Shown: positions 1 through 7,860 of the stretch, piece by piece
Numbering within the stretch: the first letter of the stretch is position 1
How the letters are laid out: every line of letters starts with the position of its first letter
From: Candidatus Andeanibacterium colombiense
Lineage (GTDB): Bacteria; Pseudomonadota; Alphaproteobacteria; Sphingomonadales; Sphingomonadaceae
NCBI GenBank assembly: GCA_029202985.1
Contig: CP119316.1
Coordinates: 1,302,001-1,366,000 of the forward strand
Direction of reading: 5' to 3'
DNA: 64,000 nucleotides
Position numbers and translations under genes: made by a program
Notes under the pieces: generated by a model
Seen by the model: the letters and a program-made list of their open reading frames with translations, nothing else
Databases searched by the model: none
What the model was told of the DNA's origin: nothing

Positions 1-1266
1 GGGTTTGACCGGATATTCGATCGGCAAATCCGCGCGGTGGGCGGCCGCATAGGCTTCGGCTGCCTTCAGCACCCGCAGCATGTTCCGGCTGGCGATCTTC
101 TCCAGATCGGCTTGGGAATAGCCGCGCTTCGCCAGTTCGCTGAACAAGGCCGGATAACCGCGCACGTCCTCCATCCCGACGGGGCCTGAATCCATCCCGT
201 CGTAATCGCCGCCGAGCCCGATGTGATCGATCCCGGCCACCTGTTTGATATGGTCGATATGGTCGGCCATGTCGGAGACGGTCGCCTTCGGCACCGGGTT
301 GGCCTTGTCCCACGCGGCCAACTCGCGCTTCACCGCATCGGGCTGGCCGCGCCACAACGCCTTGAGCCGGGCCTCTTCCGCATTGTGCAGCGAATCCCAC
401 ACCAGCACCTTCTGCGAAACATAATCCGGCAGCGCGACCACCATCACGATCCCGCCATTGGCCGCCAGCCGCGTGAGCACGCTGTCGGGGACGTTGCGGG
501 CATGACCGTTAACCGCGCGCGCGCCCGAATGGCTGAAGATCACCGGCGCCTGCGCGACGTCGAGCGCGTCGTTCATCGTCCCTTCGCTGACATGCGACAG
601 ATCGACCAGCATCCCGATCCGCTGCATCTCGCGCACTACGTCCCTGCCGAAATCGGTCAGCCCGTCATGCTTCGGATCGTCGGTTGCGCTGTCGGCCCAG
701 GCGAGGGTCTTCGAATGGGTCAGCGTCATGTAGCGCGCGCCGAGCGCGTAGAGCTGGCGCAGCACCGCGAGGCTCCCGTCGATCGAGCCGCCGCCTTCCA
801 TGCCCATCAGCGAGGCGACCTTGCCCTGCTTCCATGCGGCCTCGACATCGGCCGAACTGGTCGCGAGCAGCAGGTCGTTCGGGTATTTGGCGACCAGTCG
901 CTTCACCAAGTCGATCTGCTCGACCGTCTGCACCGCGATGTCGGCCTCGGGCTGGTCCGCATCGACATAGACCGACCAGAACTGTGCCCCGACCTTGCCC
1001 TGCCGCAGCCGCGGCAGATCGGTGTGCATCCCCGCATTATTGTCGCGATAGGGGCTCTTCGCCGCGTGGCTGGTGTCGTTGAAATCGAAGTCCTTCAGCA
1101 CATCGAGATAGCGCGCGCGGACCTGTTCCGGCACGTCGTTATGCCCGTCCCACACCGCAGAATTCTTGAGCGCCGCGGCGGCGACCTCCTCCGGGGTCTG
1201 CGCGGCGAGCGGCGCGGTGAAAGCAAGGGCGGCAGCGGCAAGGATGAGGGAAAGCTGGGTGCGCAT
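1..1266 (-). CDS. membrane dipeptidase (peptidase M19 family), 3' end cut by the window
   Basis: This is a zinc dipeptidase of the renal dipeptidase family, exported and acting on dipeptides in the periplasm or at the outer membrane. The start at 1266 gives a clear signal peptide (MRTQLSLILAAAALAFTAPL, then AAQ). The mature part shows the family metal ligands in order: WDGHNDV (H42, D44), GMEGGGSIDG (bridging Glu), LVDLSHVSEG and FSHSGARAV (two His), and GLGGDYDGM (Asp). 422 codons are visible and the frame is still open at base 1, so only a short C-terminal piece is missing. It is divergent from the ArsR gene. The family call is secure; the natural substrate is not shown. Confidence 0.93.
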   Translation of the reverse strand, partial: MRTQLSLILAAAALAFTAPLAAQTPEEVAAAALKNSAVWDGHNDVPEQVRARYLDVLKDFDFNDTSHAAKSPYRDNNAGMHTDLPRLRQGKVGAQFWSVYVDADQPEADIAVQTVEQIDLVKRLVAKYPNDLLLATSSADVEAAWKQGKVASLMGMEGGGSIDGSLAVLRQLYALGARYMTLTHSKTLAWADSATDDPKHDGLTDFGRDVVREMQRIGMLVDLSHVSEGTMNDALDVAQAPVIFSHSGARAVNGHARNVPDSVLTRLAANGGIVMVVALPDYVSQKVLVWDSLHNAEEARLKALWRGQPDAVKRELAAWDKANPVPKATVSDMADHIDHIKQVAGIDHIGLGGDYDGMDSGPVGMEDVRGYPALFSELAKRGYSQADLEKIASRNMLRVLKAAEAYAAAHRADLPIEYPVKP

Positions 1267-1412
1267 GGGGTCTCGATCTGCAAAGGTCAGGAACTTCGTA
1301 CTTCTCGAATTTCGCGCATATGGAGCATGGAAAGTCTGGCGGCTTCATCGCGCGAGTCCTTGCCGGTGTAGCAAGCATGGGCTTGTAGGAAAACGCGTTT
1401 AACCGATTAGTA

Positions 1413-1441
1413 TTGACTTATGCATTAGCGCCTACTAATGT
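1413..1441 (+). promoter_or_regulatory. sigma70-type promoter of the ArsR/SRPBCC operon
   Basis: TTGACT (1413-1418) lies 17 bp before TAATGT (1436-1441). The expected transcription start, 6-8 nt downstream, coincides with the ATG at 1449, so the mRNA may be leaderless. The -35 element is strong and the -10 only fair. Confidence 0.5.
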
Positions 1442-1448
1442 GATTCGC

Positions 1449-1778
1449 ATGATCCCGACCCCCGCCATCGACCGCACCCTGCGCGCCCTCGCCGACCCGA
1501 CCCGCCGCGCGGTGTTCGAACGGATCGCCCGCGGCGGCGAACTCACCGTCACCGAACTCACCCACGGCAGCGGCGTGACCCAGGGCGCGATTTCGCAGCA
1601 CCTCAAGACGCTGAAGCAGGCCGGCCTCGTGACCGAACGCCCCGAGGGCCGCCGCGTCCACTACCGCGCCGAGCCGCAGGGCCTCGCCCCGCTGTTCGAC
1701 TGGATGAGCCACTACAGCCGCTTCTGGCGCGGCGCCTTCGGCGACCTCCACGAACTTCTGAAGGACATCGACCAATGA
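1449..1778 (+). CDS. ArsR-family winged-helix transcriptional regulator
   Basis: A 109-residue DNA-binding repressor-type protein. It begins with the usual ArsR lead-in (AIDRTLRALADPTRRAVFE), followed by a winged helix whose recognition helix reads GVTQGAISQHLKTLKQAGLV and a wing rich in Arg (RPEGRRVHYRAEP). No metal-binding cysteines are present, so it is probably not a metal sensor. The ATG at 1449 is preferred over an in-frame TTG at 1413, because that TTG is the -35 element of the apparent promoter. It overlaps the SRPBCC gene by 4 bp. ArsR-SRPBCC pairs of this kind are common, and the regulator usually controls its own operon. Confidence 0.9.
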   Translation: MIPTPAIDRTLRALADPTRRAVFERIARGGELTVTELTHGSGVTQGAISQHLKTLKQAGLVTERPEGRRVHYRAEPQGLAPLFDWMSHYSRFWRGAFGDLHELLKDIDQ

Positions 1779-2248
1779 CCGACACACCCACCCTCGATGC
1801 CGGCACCCTCCCCGCCGAGATCGTCGTCGAGGACGTCTTCCCCCACTCTGCCGAAACGCTCTGGAAAGCGCTGACCGACGGCGCGCTGATGGCCCGCTGG
1901 ATCATGGAGCCGACCGGCTTCGCCCCGATCCCCGGCACGCGCTTCACCTTCCAGACCACCCCGGGCGGCGCGTGGGACGGCACGATCCACTGCGAAGTGC
2001 GCGAAGCGATCCCCAACCGCCTGCTCAGCTACAGCTGGACCAGCGGCCACCCCTCGATCGAGGACGGCTACGGTTCCCCGCTCGACACGCAGGTGACCTT
2101 CACCCTCACCCCCTCCGACGGCGGCACCCGGCTGCGCATGGTCCACTCCGGCTTCCAGCCGCGCAACCACAGCGCCTACGAAGGCATGAGCAAGGGCTGG
2201 CCGACGGTGCTTGGCAGGCTGGCCGGGCTGGCGGGCGAGCCGGACTGA
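1775..2248 (+). CDS. SRPBCC / AHSA1-domain protein
   Basis: A 157-residue START-like (AHSA1, activator of Hsp90 ATPase homologue) protein with a hydrophobic ligand pocket. The typical opening is visible: VFPHSAETLWKALTDGALMA followed by RWIMEPTGF. The body ends in the C-terminal helix ARPTVLGRLAGL-like segment (GMSKGWPTVLGRLAGLAGEP). It overlaps the ArsR stop (ATGA) and its own stop overlaps the next ATG (TGATG), so the three frames are translationally coupled. The ligand is unknown; family members paired with ArsR regulators have poorly defined roles. Confidence 0.88.
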   Translation: MTDTPTLDAGTLPAEIVVEDVFPHSAETLWKALTDGALMARWIMEPTGFAPIPGTRFTFQTTPGGAWDGTIHCEVREAIPNRLLSYSWTSGHPSIEDGYGSPLDTQVTFTLTPSDGGTRLRMVHSGFQPRNHSAYEGMSKGWPTVLGRLAGLAGEPD

Positions 2249-2463
2249 TGGAGCCGAAACCCTGGACCGGCGGCTGCGCCTGCGGCGCGCCGACCCACAT
2301 GAGCTTCCCCGACCTGCCGGACCTCTTCGTCGCCAGCGCGGCAAGCCTCGACGAGCCGGAACGGTTCCAGCCGCAAATGGTGATGTGGACCAGGGCGGGG
2401 CATGCGTGGGACACGGCCGGGGCGTATCTGCGGCGGTTCGAGAAGTTGCCGCCGCAGGGTTAG
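2248..2463 (+). pseudogene. GFA-family (CENP-V/DUF636) remnant with internal deletion
   Basis: A 71-codon frame that joins the N-terminal zinc motif of a GFA protein (WTGGCACGAPTHM) directly to the C-terminal part (DLFVASAASLDEPERFQP, then the MVMWTRAGHAW segment). Complete GFA proteins are about 120-160 residues and carry two more Cys pairs between these parts, which are absent here. It starts in the TGATG overlap with the SRPBCC gene. An intact GFA gene lies at 8660-9067. It may still be translated, but it is unlikely to fold as a normal GFA zinc protein. Confidence 0.6.
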
Positions 2464-2594
2464 ACTTGCTGTTCCGATGTCTGCAATTGGGTGAAAAGTG
2501 GTCGCTGCGAGGATCGGCGGGCCAAGGCAGCTCTTGGGCCGGTTGCGGGCGGGCAGCTTTCAGGCAGGGCAGGGCGCATCGCTGCGGTGCCAAG

Positions 2595-3338
2595 TTAGTC
2601 CAAGCCAGTCTTGCCCGCCGCCCAGTAGGCCTTCGTGATTAGGTGAGTGGCCGGAATAGACAGCAGCCGCAGGCTTTGGCGCAGCTCTTGTATCGTCCCG
2701 GCCTTTCCGGACAGCACGAAGGATGCACGATTGGCGGCTGCGTCGCAGAGCACCTCTTTCATCGCTGCGATGTGCGCATCGTCGCTCCGCCTGGCAATGA
2801 GCGTGACATGGCGAAGGCCAAGTTGCTCGAGGACGCGACCCACACGCTCGACATCTTCGACTTCGAGGCAAGCCGATACGGGACGCAGGGGGTCCTGCTG
2901 GGTCGCCGCATAAGCGAGACCCATAGAGGTCTCGTCACCGACAATGGCAAGCGAGTCGGGAAGACGCGAGAGGTCTAGCGATGCGCGCGGGCCGAAAATA
3001 TCGCATTTGTCACCTGGCGCAACGCTACGGACCCAGGCGCTTCCCGGTCCGTCGCCATGGGCATAGCCCAGAATACACGTTCGCCCGGCAGACGAATTCC
3101 ATTCGATCGGCGTGTAGGTCCGCGTGACAAAGGCGGAACCCATCGCTATCTGCACCTTCTGTCCGGGCAGCCATGCCACATCGGCGAGTGCCGGCCCTTC
3201 CATCGTGATCAAATGGAAGCGATCAGCCAGCTGCTCGTTGGCGACGATAGTTGCGGGCTTCATCCACAGGCGCATCAGCGCCTTGCTCAGCCGGCCCGGC
3301 TCCGTGACGGGGCGTTCCGGCGACCCAGCGGCGAGCAT
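2595..3338 (-). CDS. siderophore-interacting protein (FAD/NADPH ferric-siderophore reductase family)
   Basis: About 247 residues, the usual size of ViuB/YqjH-type cytoplasmic reductases that release iron from imported ferric siderophores. The FAD-binding signature RTYTP is at about residues 74-78, followed by HGDGPGSAWV for the flavin phosphate. The C-terminus KAYWAAGKTG matches the family ending (K-x-Y-W-x-x-G). The start is either the ATG at 3338 (TGATG overlap with the upstream methyltransferase stop) or the GTG at 3341. It is the second gene of a two-gene operon facing an AraC regulator. No siderophore biosynthesis or TonB receptor gene lies nearby. Confidence 0.85.
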   Translation of the reverse strand: MLAAGSPERPVTEPGRLSKALMRLWMKPATIVANEQLADRFHLITMEGPALADVAWLPGQKVQIAMGSAFVTRTYTPIEWNSSAGRTCILGYAHGDGPGSAWVRSVAPGDKCDIFGPRASLDLSRLPDSLAIVGDETSMGLAYAATQQDPLRPVSACLEVEDVERVGRVLEQLGLRHVTLIARRSDDAHIAAMKEVLCDAAANRASFVLSGKAGTIQELRQSLRLLSIPATHLITKAYWAAGKTGLD

Positions 3339-4033
3339 CACGACACCTTCACGGTAAATTCGTTGCCGCGACCTTCATCGGGCAGGGCGAAGGAGACATA
3401 ACCGTTTGCGGGATCGCGGACGTAGGCCTGATAGCCGGGTTCGAAGGCATTTTCGCCGAGGATCACCGCGCCGGGCTTCAGCCACGGCTCGACCAGCTTG
3501 AGCACCGGCAGGTACAGCGAAAAGGCACCGTCCACCAACAACAGGTCGATCTCGCCGCCGACATGCTGCAGCGTATCGAGCGCATCGCCGGCGCGGATAT
3601 CGACGAGATCGGCAAGTCCCGCCGCGTCCAGATTTGCGCGCGCCCGCGCCACCTTGGCTGGCTCCATCTCGCTACCGATCAGATGCCCGCCGCCATTGTC
3701 ACGCAGCGCGGCGGCGAGATAAATCGTCGAAATTCCCATCGATGTGCCGAACTCGACGATCAGGGTCGCCTTGCAGGCGCGCGCGATCGCATAAATGAAA
3801 CGCCCATACTCAGGCGAGACCGCGAGGAAATTGTCGGCATAGCCGTGGTAGATCGCGCGGTAGTCCGCGCGTTCTTCCGCAAGGATATCCGCGACCATTT
3901 GCTCGGGGCCTCCTTGGCCATCGAAGGCGACCATCATCGCTTCCAGATGTTCCCGGTCCGAGGCCTGGGCGTCGCGATGGAGCCGGGCCAGAAGATCGGC
4001 GAGCCGGCTGCTATCCAGTGTGTTCACAGGCAT
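3338..4033 (-). CDS. class I SAM-dependent O-methyltransferase-like protein
   Basis: A 231-residue methyltransferase. SAM-binding motif I reads VEFGTSMGISTIYLAAAL, motif II GSEMEPAKVARARANL, and a later strand LLLVDGAFSLYLPVL is typical of catechol-O-methyltransferase-like folds. The start ATG at 4033 follows a good AAAGGA site. It overlaps the siderophore-interacting gene by 1-4 bp, so the two are co-translated. A methyltransferase coupled to a ferric-siderophore reductase suggests a catechol or other phenolic substrate; this is inferred from context only. Confidence 0.82.
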   Translation of the reverse strand: MPVNTLDSSRLADLLARLHRDAQASDREHLEAMMVAFDGQGGPEQMVADILAEERADYRAIYHGYADNFLAVSPEYGRFIYAIARACKATLIVEFGTSMGISTIYLAAALRDNGGGHLIGSEMEPAKVARARANLDAAGLADLVDIRAGDALDTLQHVGGEIDLLLVDGAFSLYLPVLKLVEPWLKPGAVILGENAFEPGYQAYVRDPANGYVSFALPDEGRGNEFTVKVS

Positions 4034-4174
4034 TTTCCTTTGTTGCCTTGCCGGGCTCGGTCTCGGTCTCGACGGCGTGATGCGGATCAGATACCGGGAA
4101 CCAGCGGTGGCGTCATTACGAAGGATGGACAGAATGTTATCTAATCACGCCAATGAATGCGCGAAGGATCTGAC

Positions 4175-4978
4175 ATGCCGGTTCTAAATGTACTCCAGGA
4201 TTTCGAATGGATCGATCCGGACGACGTCCCTCGCCCGATCGTGGCCTTTGGTGCCGAAATGTCAGATGCGCACGGTTTCGAACTCGAATCCCATCGGCAC
4301 AGGAAGGGCCAGATGCTGCTGGTCCAGCGCGGCGCTCTCAGCTGCGAGGTCGAGGGTGGCCTGTGGATCGTGCCACCGCGCAGTGCAATCTGGATTCCCG
4401 GTGGAGCGCTGCACGCCATCAAGGCTACCGGCGCGCTCGAAGGCTATAATGCGTTTGTTGATCCCGCTTTGGGGGCGCAGTTGCCGCAAGCCTGCTGCGC
4501 GGTTTCAGTTACGCCGCTGCTGCGCGAGCTTCTGACACGCGCTGCGCATCTACCGTATTTCTATGAAGAGGATGGCGCCAACGCGCGTCTGGTGGCGGTG
4601 CTGCTCGACGAGCTCGCGGCAGCGCAGGTCGAGGACCTCCATCTGCCGATGCCAAGCGATCTGCGCTTGCGGAAAATCGTGGACGAGATGATGGCCTCGC
4701 CGGCAGATAGGGGAAGCCTAAAGATCTGGGCGCAGTACGCCGGGATGGGCGAGCGGACGCTGGAGCGGCTGATCAATCGACAGACCGGTATGAGCTTTGG
4801 CCGCTGGCGCCAGCAGCTGGGCGTTGTACTTGCGGTAAAGTGGCTCGCCGCGGGCGCTTCCATCCAGCAAGTGGCCGGGGACCTTGGCTATGAAAGCGTG
4901 CCCAGCTTCGTGACGATGTTCCGCAAGGCGCTAGGTACCTCGCCGGGACGCTACATGGCGGAGCGTCACGCGGGCTGA
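4175..4978 (+). CDS. AraC-family regulator with N-terminal cupin
   Basis: A 267-residue regulator. The N-terminal cupin sensor includes SHRHRKGQMLLVQRGALSCE-like spacing and VPPRSAIWIPGGALHAI. The C-terminal double HTH includes YAGMGERTLERLINRQTGMS and IQQVAGDLGYESVPSFVTMF. The ATG at 4175 has GAAGGA 6 nt upstream, whereas the in-frame ATG at 4157 has no ribosome site. It is divergent from the methyltransferase/siderophore-reductase operon across about 140 bp and is the obvious candidate to control it. The inducer is unknown. Confidence 0.9.
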   Translation: MPVLNVLQDFEWIDPDDVPRPIVAFGAEMSDAHGFELESHRHRKGQMLLVQRGALSCEVEGGLWIVPPRSAIWIPGGALHAIKATGALEGYNAFVDPALGAQLPQACCAVSVTPLLRELLTRAAHLPYFYEEDGANARLVAVLLDELAAAQVEDLHLPMPSDLRLRKIVDEMMASPADRGSLKIWAQYAGMGERTLERLINRQTGMSFGRWRQQLGVVLAVKWLAAGASIQQVAGDLGYESVPSFVTMFRKALGTSPGRYMAERHAG

Positions 4979-5011
4979 CCATTTCGGCATCGAACTAGCA
5001 GGGCGATATTG

Positions 5012-5032
5012 TCGGCTTTCAGGAAAAGCCGA
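5012..5032. terminator. perfect 8-bp hairpin after the AraC gene
   Basis: TCGGCTTT (5012-5019) and AAAGCCGA (5025-5032) flank a 5-nt loop shortly after the AraC stop. There is no proper T-run (TATT follows), so it is a possible terminator or processing hairpin. The rest of 4979-5196 holds two CACGTG palindromes and no gene that I can support. Confidence 0.4.
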
Positions 5033-5196
5033 TATTCCCGAAAAGTCCGATTTTAGGGCGCGATGCAGATATTCCACGTGTAGGCACCTACGTCCGCAAC
5101 GGGTCTTTTCCGGGCCTACGTCGGCCCGACGTCCACGTGAAAGCATGACCCTGGACAGGCCAGAGGGAGCGGCGCCCGCCGCCCCCCCCGCATGCC

Positions 5197-5811
5197 TCAC
5201 CCGCCCGGCTTGCGCGGCGGCACCATCGCGTCCCACGTCGCCCAGTCGATCGAGCGGCCGGGGTAGGCGACCTTGGCGAAGGGCCATTCGGCTTTCACCC
5301 AGTCCTGCACCCATTGGTACAATTGGGCATCGACGCCCGCGTCGTAGTCAGCCTTGGTCACCCACATCCGGACCACCGCATCGTAGGCCGGAACCGGGCT
5401 GGGAGTGATGTAGACGCTGCCGATCTCGCGGCTGCCGTCGGGCGTCTGGACCGAATAGTCGAAGGCCCTGCGGGCGACGAAGCGCGCCTGCTCACCTTCC
5501 ATATCCTTGATCGCATCCTCGTCGGTGATCCCTTCGCGCGGCCATTCGGTGGTGCGGCTGAAGGTCGTTTGCAAATGCTCGATCGACGACATGTAGGCGG
5601 CGTAGTCGATCTTGGCCAAGGCGGGGCTGAAGGGCACGAGCTTGAAGCCCGGGCCTTCGGCCGACATCGGGACCGCGAAATCCGGCGCGACGAAGGGCGG
5701 CTTCGGAGCTACCGCGCTCGTGGGTGCGACAGGCTCTTCTGCGGATGCCGGAGAGGCGGCCATTGTCAGCATCGCCAATGCCAGGCCGGCGCCTGTGATC
5801 TTCGCATTCAT
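5197..5811 (-). CDS. exported protein of unknown function
   Basis: A 204-residue protein. The ATG at 5811 is preceded by AAGGAG, and a signal peptide follows (MNAKITGAGLALAMLTMAAS, then PASAEE). The mature part has a Pro/Ala-rich linker and then a mixed domain with REIGSVYITPSPVPAYDAVV and a C-terminal stretch WPFAKVAYPGRSIDWATWDA. That last region loosely recalls acetyltransferase-like folds, but I cannot assign it firmly. It lies just downstream of, and on the same strand as, the molybdoenzyme pair, with only 26 bp between them, so it may be co-transcribed. Confidence 0.75.
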   Translation of the reverse strand: MNAKITGAGLALAMLTMAASPASAEEPVAPTSAVAPKPPFVAPDFAVPMSAEGPGFKLVPFSPALAKIDYAAYMSSIEHLQTTFSRTTEWPREGITDEDAIKDMEGEQARFVARRAFDYSVQTPDGSREIGSVYITPSPVPAYDAVVRMWVTKADYDAGVDAQLYQWVQDWVKAEWPFAKVAYPGRSIDWATWDAMVPPRKPGG

Positions 5812-5837
5812 TACGTTTGCTCCTTGAGAGTGGGGGC

Positions 5838-6569
5838 TTAAATTCCGGTGTGCCAGGCCCAACCGCGCGAGGTTGCGCCGAAATCGTCGAAGTGATCGGC
5901 GGCCACGATCCGCTTGAGGAATTTCATGCTGCGATAGCCGATCTGGCGTTCGACCCTGAGGCGCAGCGGGGCGCCGTGGCCGATCGGCAGCTCGTGCCCG
6001 TTCATGCCATAGGCGAGCAGGGTCTGCGGGTGGAGCGCATCGACCATGTCAATCTGGTCCTTCCACCCGTCGAAGCTGTGGAACTGGACGAAGCGCGCGG
6101 AGGGCCGGATCGCCACCGCGGCAAGCAGCGCGGCCAGCGGCACGCCGTTCCATTCGGCGATCGCGGTCCAGCCTTCCTCGCACGTGTGGCGGGTTATCTG
6201 GTTGCGCCCCCGCAGCCGCTTGAGCTCGGCGAGCGAGAAGCTGCGCGGCTCTGCGACATTGCCGCCGACCTCGAGCCGCCAGCCGGCGAAGTCGCCGCGA
6301 CGGAGCCGCGCATATTCGTCTCCGTCCTTCGCCTGGCCCGGATCGATCATCCCGGTGGCCGGCATCGAAGTGATCTCGGACCGGTCGTATTCGCGCACCA
6401 GCCCGGCTTTCGAGAGCAGCAGCCGCTGCGCGTCATAGGTGAAATTGTCGCCCATGCGCAGGATGCTGCCATAGGTCGGCGCCTGTTCGTTGCAGCCGGA
6501 GAGCAGCAGCCCACCGCTGGAAACGACCCCGCCGATCAGCGCGCGGCGCGAAAGCCGGAAGGCGCTCAC
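5838..6569 (-). CDS. molybdopterin-dependent oxidoreductase, YedY/MsrP-like
   Basis: A 243-residue sulfite-oxidase-fold enzyme exported by the Tat pathway. The N-terminus carries SRRALIGG and then a lipobox-like LLLSGC. The Mo-ligating cysteine is in NQITRHTCEEGW (about C130), followed by AEWNGVPLAALL and the family ending with an IGYRSMKFLKRI stretch. The GTG start at 6569 overlaps the stop of the cytochrome gene (GTGA), so the pair is coupled. Known relatives (MsrP) repair oxidised methionine in the periplasm using electrons from a membrane haem protein. The exact substrate here is not determined. Confidence 0.87.
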   Translation of the reverse strand: MSAFRLSRRALIGGVVSSGGLLLSGCNEQAPTYGSILRMGDNFTYDAQRLLLSKAGLVREYDRSEITSMPATGMIDPGQAKDGDEYARLRRGDFAGWRLEVGGNVAEPRSFSLAELKRLRGRNQITRHTCEEGWTAIAEWNGVPLAALLAAVAIRPSARFVQFHSFDGWKDQIDMVDALHPQTLLAYGMNGHELPIGHGAPLRLRVERQIGYRSMKFLKRIVAADHFDDFGATSRGWAWHTGI

Positions 6570-7351
6570 TTCGCGCCGCCGAAAGTCATCGCGCGCAGCT
6601 GCCGCAGCGGGCCGGTCAGCAGGATCATCGCGAGGTGGACCAGCAGGAACAGCGCGAGGAAGGCGAAGGTGAAGAAATGGATCGTGCGCGCGGACTGCGC
6701 CCCGCCGAAGATGTCGAGCAGCACCGGATAGTCGGCGGTGATCGCGGGCGACATGGTGATCCCGGTGAGGAACATCAGCGGCAGCGCCAGCACGACCAGC
6801 GCATAGGCGAGCTTCTGCAGGATCGCATAGGGCGGCCCGACCTTCGCCGCAGGCATCGGCACGCGCAGATGCGCCTTCACGTCCGCCCAGATGTTGTGCC
6901 GGCCAAGCTCCGCCCGGCGAGGCAGCAGATTGCGGCGGAGGTGGCCGGTGACGAGGCCGAGCAGCCAATAGGCAAGCATCCCGATCAGGAAGAACCACGC
7001 GGCGAGGAAATGCATGCTGCGCGCCCAGCCGTTCTCGTTCCACGGTTCGACCAGCCGGTCGGCGGTGACCGGGCTGCCCGGCGAAGCGAAGAACGGCACC
7101 GAGGGCGCCCAGCTTCCCTGATGGTAGTTCGGCCCGATCGGCACTTCGAACAGCGGCGGGATCAGGTCGTTGCCGCCATTGCCCCAGTAGAGCTTCGGAT
7201 GGACCATCAAGATCGCGACGCCGGAATAGATCAGCGCGAGCACGGCGAAGGCGATGATCCAGTGCGTGAGCCTGACCCACGGGCGATGGCGACCGCCCGA
7301 TTCCGGCTCCAAAGCCTCGCCTGCGCTCGCACCCGCCACCCGCACCTCCAT
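6566..7351 (-). CDS. cytochrome b561-type membrane subunit
   Basis: A four-helix di-haem b-type cytochrome that presumably passes electrons to the coupled YedY-like enzyme. The transmembrane stretches include RLTHWIIAFAVLALIYSG, MHFLAAWFFLIGMLAYWLLG, LVVLALPLMFLTG and IHFFTFAFLALFLLVHLAMI. Their histidines (THW, MHF, IHF, VHL) are placed as haem ligands. The start is uncertain: ATG 7351 gives 261 residues, while ATG 7399 or 7408 would add 16-19, and none has a convincing ribosome site. It runs opposite the CsbD-like gene at 7496. Confidence 0.85.
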   Translation of the reverse strand: MEVRVAGASAGEALEPESGGRHRPWVRLTHWIIAFAVLALIYSGVAILMVHPKLYWGNGGNDLIPPLFEVPIGPNYHQGSWAPSVPFFASPGSPVTADRLVEPWNENGWARSMHFLAAWFFLIGMLAYWLLGLVTGHLRRNLLPRRAELGRHNIWADVKAHLRVPMPAAKVGPPYAILQKLAYALVVLALPLMFLTGITMSPAITADYPVLLDIFGGAQSARTIHFFTFAFLALFLLVHLAMILLTGPLRQLRAMTFGGAK

Positions 7352-7495
7352 GTTGCAGCGCAGCAGGCTATCACGCACCGCAGCATTGGCAAGCGGCATA
7401 CCGCGCATTTCTGCGACGAACCGCAGGAACGCCTCTCTCAGGCGACCGTTTGATCGACAAGGACTATCCTGTCCCGCAACTCGAGGAGATACCCC

Positions 7496-7675
7496 ATGAG
7501 CGTCGAAGGCAAACTCAAGGAAGCCGCCGGTTACGTGAAGGAAGAACTGAACGAGCACGGCAAGTCGCCCGAAGCCCAGAAGAAGGCCGAGGAAGGCCGC
7601 GATCTGCGTAACGAAGGGCGGGTGGAAGACGGCAAGGCGCCGAAGACCACCGACGTCGGCACCGGCGCGAAGTAA
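7496..7675 (+). CDS. small CsbD-like stress protein
   Basis: A 59-residue, highly charged, cysteine-free protein (MSVEGKLKEAAGYVKEELNE at the start). The G-K-L-K-E-A-A-G-Y-V-K pattern recalls the CsbD-like general stress family, although it is shorter and the rest (Glu/Lys/Arg-rich, ending in KAPKTTDVGTGAK) is disordered in character. A strong GAGGAG ribosome site lies 7 nt before the ATG, and a good intrinsic terminator follows, so it is probably an independent, abundant transcript. Confidence 0.75.
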   Translation: MSVEGKLKEAAGYVKEELNEHGKSPEAQKKAEEGRDLRNEGRVEDGKAPKTTDVGTGAK

Positions 7676-7698
7676 GCTTCCCGCACCGATTGAAGCAG

Positions 7699-7725
7699 GC
7701 GCCGCTCCTTGTGGGGCGGCGCTTT
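7699..7725 (+). terminator. intrinsic terminator of the CsbD-like gene
   Basis: A 10-bp GC-rich stem (one G-U pair) with a TTGT loop spans 7699-7722, followed by TTT. It sits 24 nt past the stop codon. Confidence 0.75.
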
Positions 7726-7737
7726 GCTGTTGGAGGC

Positions 7738-7860
7738 ACCCCTCTCAAGCTTCGCCAGCCGCCAGGGCGGCAAGCTACGCTATCCTCTCCCTCGGCGAGG
7801 GGAGAGGATACGGAGGCTTGGCCTTGAAGGCCTAGCCGAAGTTGGAGAAGGGTGGCTTCA
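7738..7860. repeat. REP/BIME-type palindromic repeat (family A)
   Basis: Two partly inverted units with the core CTCTCCC-GGGGAGAGGATAC, plus flanks containing AAGCTTCGCCAGCCGC and CTAGCCGAAGTTGGAG. The same cores recur at 63840-63990, and a related palindrome lies inside the mutase gene. The element touches the stop codon of the DUF72 gene. Confidence 0.8.

Noticed and set aside
223..1371. Long plus-strand open frame (382 codons)
   Set aside because: It is the antisense shadow of the M19 dipeptidase, which has a signal peptide and all metal ligands on the minus strand.
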